Shown: in pieces, positions 60,992 to 64,000 of the stretch
How positions within the stretch are numbered: position 1 is the first letter of the stretch
How the letters are laid out: each line of letters begins with the position of its first letter
The notes under the pieces: model-generated
What the model was told of the DNA's origin: nothing
The model's database searches: none
The model's input: the letters and a program-made list of their open reading frames with translations, nothing else
Translations under genes and position numbers: made by a program
Origin: Pogonophryne albipinna
Taxonomy: Eukaryota; Chordata; Actinopteri; Perciformes; Artedidraconidae
Assembly: GCA_028583405.1 (NCBI GenBank)
Contig: CM053251.1
Span: 5,614,983-5,678,982 of the forward strand
Direction of reading: 5' to 3'
Length of the DNA: 64,000 nucleotides

Positions 60992-61390
60992 TTCATCACG
61001 ACTCCTGCCATAGTCCGCTGCAGCGGGGGGGGGATCTCTTCACGTGCAAACTTCCTCGCGACTTGTTGGAACTCTTTCTGCTGCTCGGACAGCTCTGTGG
61101 ATTAAAACAGCAACACCCAAAATCAGCAACTTCAATAACAATAATAATAACTGGAGTTATTTTTCCAAATGTGGTGAAACTGGTCATGGACGCATGATGA
61201 ATAATACGAAATCAGCAACGCTGTTAGCTAACGTTAGCCGTTGACGTAGGTTAACTTTCCTTTGATTTCAACGAACAATTTAAACATTAGGACATGAAGG
61301 CAACAAGCTGTGTGCATCAAATTAACATAGCTAAAACTTTCAAAATATGCCGCAAATTTAAAGATACGTACCTTCCTTGTTGAGCAGCAT
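60992..61390 (-). pseudogene. Decayed duplicate of the acadm 5' end
   Basis: 60992-61094 is a copy of acadm exon 3 with indels (a poly-C/G run replaces the Ala-Ala-Gly coding stretch). 61372-61390 is a copy of exon 1 (ATGCTGCTCAACAAG plus four extra bases before GTACGT). Exon 2 is missing. Flanking similarity extends to 60720-60800 (ACAGCTCCATAAACC, matching 54257) and to 61219-61300 (GTTAGCTAACGTTAGCCG, matching 55626), and includes the promoter. Confidence 0.85.
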
Positions 61391-61467
61391 GGTTAAGTGT
61401 CTTGTCTTGATACTAGCAGCACTGGTCGTATCTGACTGAAGACCACGTTTGTCCCAAATATGCACCA

Positions 61468-61505
61468 ACCAATCACAGTAGCGGGATTGATCACGTGTCG
61501 TTCCT
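61468..61505 (-). promoter_or_regulatory. Duplicated acadm-type promoter
   Basis: ACCAATCACAG and GGGATTGATCACGTGTCG repeat the CCAAT and E-box arrangement of the real acadm promoter, upstream of the pseudo-exon 1. It could still start transcripts on the minus strand toward rps8. Confidence 0.4.
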
Positions 61506-61514
61506 GGGCCGTGA

Positions 61515-61625
61515 AGTCCCGCCCATCTACTTCCGACCCATTGGACCTTATTTCGGAAAAAACCGTATCTTTCGATCCCGTTTGAATTGTTCCCCCTATG
61601 ATTGTGCCACGAATTACACATATGA
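61515..61625 (-). repeat. Inverted copy of a dispersed repeat
   Basis: CCTTATTTCGGAAAAAACCG and TTTCGATCCCGTTTGAATTG are the reverse complement of parts of 62020-62145 and 62726-62852. No coding content. Confidence 0.6.
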
Positions 61626-62019
61626 TGCTTGTCAATCTTAAAAATAATTTCCATGTTTGTCGTAAAACTGTTGAAATATAAGACTATGAAAAATACGCAA
61701 CTAGAAAGACTACAAATCCCAGAATCCCGGTCCCTCTTGCTGGCTCTTACGGAACCGACTAACTCCCCTTTTGTGTATGTACAGCTCTCAACATGCCCAG
61801 ACTTATAGTGATTTTCCCCTCTTTTAATACTTTTCGCCTCATTCTGTCAGAAAGAAGTGAAATGTGCCAACGTGACGGCCGTCTTGGTGTGTGGTGCGAG
61901 ACAGGAGTTGTAGTTCATTGAGCGGTTTCACACAAAAAAAAGTGTTACTTCACAGTTTTACGACACATTTACATTTTTTTTACTTGCAAAATTATCTTTT
62001 TAATTGAAAAAATAAATAA

Positions 62020-62145
62020 TTCGTGGCACAATTCAAACGGAATCGAAAGATAATCTTTCTCTCCCCATTGACTTCAATACATAATTCTTCCGAAATAAGG
62101 TCCCATGGAGCTCCCCCGGAAAGGGAGGGACTTCGCCTCTCTATT
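62020..62145 (+). repeat. Dispersed repeat, forward copy 1
   Basis: It runs from TTCGTGGCACAATTCAAACG to GGGACTTCGCCTCTCTATTG and is about 90 percent identical by eye to 62726-62852. Confidence 0.7.
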
Positions 62146-62161
62146 GGTTCGTTACCTAACA

Positions 62162-62400
62162 CAGTGGTTCCCAAAGTGGGGGGCGCGAGAGACCAGGAGG
62201 AAAAATGGTTATAAAAAATAAATAAATCATAATTTGAAAAATTATTGATTCGAAAATCATATGATACAGTACTATTACGTCTGGGTCTCTGTGTTTCATT
62301 AAAGCTCGGCCCTGTGTGTTTGTGTGTGTGGAACGAGCCATTTTGTGTGCGTGTGCGAACGAGAGAGAGAGAGAGCGCACCGGTACCGGAGATCGTAGTT
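62162..62400. repeat. hAT-like end and simple repeats
   Basis: CAGTGGTTCCCAAAGTGGGG at 62161-62180 resembles the terminal repeat of Charlie-type hAT elements. Short TG and GAGA runs follow at 62310-62375. No second end was found. Confidence 0.3.
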
Positions 62401-62725
62401 GTTAGCTTCTGGTGCTAGCGAGCTACGCTAGCGGATATAAGGAGTTTTTTCAACGACAAAGTGAATCTCAAACGTTTTGGTCACCATTAATGTAAACAAT
62501 TATTTCCGAGGCACACGTTTATATGATCATTATAGTTCTAAAAAAAATAAGAGAAATTAAAAACAGGTATGGAATATATATGACAGTAAAAAAAGAAAAA
62601 GTTTAAAAGGGTGATTTGTAAAATATCCATAAAGAAAAAGTAAAAGAGAATCGAAGGAAGGAAGGCAGGCAGGCAATTCTTTTATTTTGTTTACTTCTTA
62701 TCTTTTAAATTGATCACATGTGTAA

Positions 62726-62852
62726 TTTGTGGCACAATTCAAACGGGATCGAAAGATAACTTTTCTCTCGCCATTGACTTCAATTCATAATCTTTCCAAA
62801 ATAAGGTCCCATGGAGCTCCCCCGGAAAGGGAAGGACTTCGCCTCTCTATTA
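62726..62852 (+). repeat. Dispersed repeat, forward copy 2
   Basis: It has the same body as 62020-62145 (GAAAGATAACTTTTCTC, GGTCCCATGGAGCTCCCCCG). It ends where the TTAA-type MITE fragment begins. Confidence 0.7.
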
Positions 62853-63700
62853 TACTGTTTTTCATCAATATATTATAGGTCTCAGATATATACAAAACAT
62901 GTCTCTGAAGTATTTGGCTCCAAACCATAGGCGGAGTTTGACATTTGCGCTTGGGGGGGCAAACCTTTTTTACTGACTTCAGTACACAGTTCCAACTATT
63001 GCGTTGGGTGCTACGGATACAGAAGCAATAAAAACCAGCGCTCACCGCACTGAGTATGACTTTTCCACATACGAACACAACTCATACCGTCATGCCCGCC
63101 TCATGCCCGCCGTACACACACACTCATATGGAAGGGGCGGTCTCTCCCCCCAACAACAGTGCATTACATCTGTAAAACTTATCATAACTGTGCACATCTT
63201 ATACTTATTTGATAACTACTATATCCCTTGGTTACTTGAACACGCTACAATATTATTAACCAGTGTCCTACTTAGTGCAGAAGTAGACGCCTTAAACGTC
63301 CCAGAAATTGGACGTTTTAAAAATCGCCACATATCTTATTGTAATACAATAGCTGAATCACTTGTATGTAAAAAAAAAGCGAGGGAACTTGTGTCCTTAA
63401 CCTCATACTTCACACACACACATCACACACGTCACAACATGCGACTGCTCAAAAATGAAATTATTTCAAACAAAACATGATATTATTCAGATTTGTATTG
63501 TAACAATCATTATATTACATCTATTAAAATATTGATATACGAAATATTTGTATTGGAACAGTTTTAGAAGTAGTAATGCTGTAACATATTTCAGCCACTA
63601 GGGGGGGCAATGCCCCCCCGCAAAATCCGCCTATGCTCCAAACACCAAACAGATCATTGTAGCATCCCATAATCCCCTCTGTTTCAGCCCTGTTTCAAAA
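62850..63700 (-). mobile_element. TTAA-type MITE interrupted by a hAT-like element
   Basis: 62850-62925 (TATACTGTTTTTCATCAATA, then ATGTCTCTGAAGTATTTGGC) is the reverse complement of 470-535 in the MITE at 236-544. The remainder appears to continue after 63643. The right limit is approximate. Confidence 0.55.
62926..63635. mobile_element. Complete non-autonomous hAT-like element
   Basis: The ends CATAGGCGGAGTTTG and CAAAATCCGCCTATG are inverted at 14 of 15 positions. CTCCAAAC is perfectly duplicated at 62918-62925 and 63636-63643. Length is 710 bp with no transposase. It is the intact relative of 5779-6451. Confidence 0.85.
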
Positions 63701-64000
63701 GTGCTGATTCTCTGTCTGTTACTTTAGATGAAAATAAGGAGCCACTCCCCACGCCCCTCTGATACCTCATTCACACCAACGCAACTCCGGTTCAAGCTCC
63801 GTGCTAGAGCTTTTCAGGTTCAGAACCGGTTCTTCGGTTTAGCTCCGACTCTTTTCACACCGCCCCGAGTCCATCTGGTGCTGCGTCATCGTTTGCGTCA
63901 TGATGTAACCGTTTGCTTCATAAAGCCAAACCGCGCGGAAACCCCTCACAGCTGACACCGACAACAACAACAATGGCCGATTGTGCTCCAGCTTCCTCTG
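63701..64000. other. Right edge of the window, unassigned
   Basis: A GC-richer segment (CACACCGCCCCGAGTCCATC) is followed by CAACAACAACAATGGCCG near 63964-63981. The latter could be a start codon of a gene or transposon extending beyond the window. Too little is present to decide. Confidence 0.3.

Overview
The window is vertebrate nuclear DNA and most likely comes from a teleost fish. The genes are intron-rich with consensus GT-AG splice sites. There are fish-type TRIM genes with RING, B-boxes and B30.2, Tc1, hAT, Kolobok-like and piggyBac-like DNA transposons, a non-LTR retrotransposon, long microsatellites and one assembly gap (25601-26512). No bacterial features (operons, CRISPR, ribosome binding sites) are present. 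I do not assign a species.

Layout. (1) 1-14580, plus strand: the last 18 coding exons of a large WD40-repeat protein, most like the C-terminal propeller of telomerase-associated protein TEP1. Its introns hold a long (ACTT)n tract, a THAP-bearing TTAA-flanked element and an intact Tc1-type transposase. (2) 15809-25317, plus strand: an unrecognised gene built from at least 29 small exons. Every one is a multiple of three bases, and two short modules (a Gly-Met-Phe-Lys-Lys type and a Ser-rich Asp-Leu-Ser type) alternate about ten times. Its 3' end runs into the gap. (3) 26513-47514: tandemly duplicated blocks, each about 7.0 kb without later insertions. Each carries a finTRIM-like E3 ligase gene on the plus strand and an unrecognised multi-pass membrane-protein gene on the minus strand. 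One TRIM (42403-44052) is intact and one (31880-33544) is frameshifted. Only the last membrane-gene copy (45847-47514) keeps its 5' part; the other two are cut at the duplication junctions. One block has a 2.04-kb TTAA-flanked element and the other a 3.5-kb LINE with a 2A-like motif. (4) 49678-55797, minus strand: a complete acadm (medium-chain acyl-CoA dehydrogenase) in 12 coding exons, with a BED-type hAT fragment in its last intron. (5) 56819 to about 60560, minus strand: rps8, whose introns host box C/D snoRNAs (four SNORD38 copies, one SNORD46, and two copies of a third C/D RNA). A broken partial copy of rps8 lies in its own intron 1. (6) 60700-61510: a decayed copy of the acadm 5' end. 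(7) 61510-64000: repeats, including a nested pair of non-autonomous transposons.

The genes do not form a single pathway. acadm acts in mitochondrial beta-oxidation, rps8 and its snoRNAs in ribosome production, and the TRIMs probably in innate immunity. The clearest themes are repeated local duplication (exon array, TRIM/membrane blocks, rps8 and acadm pieces) and heavy nested transposon load. Exon boundaries were read by eye from splice consensus and reading phase; no alignment or database search was run.
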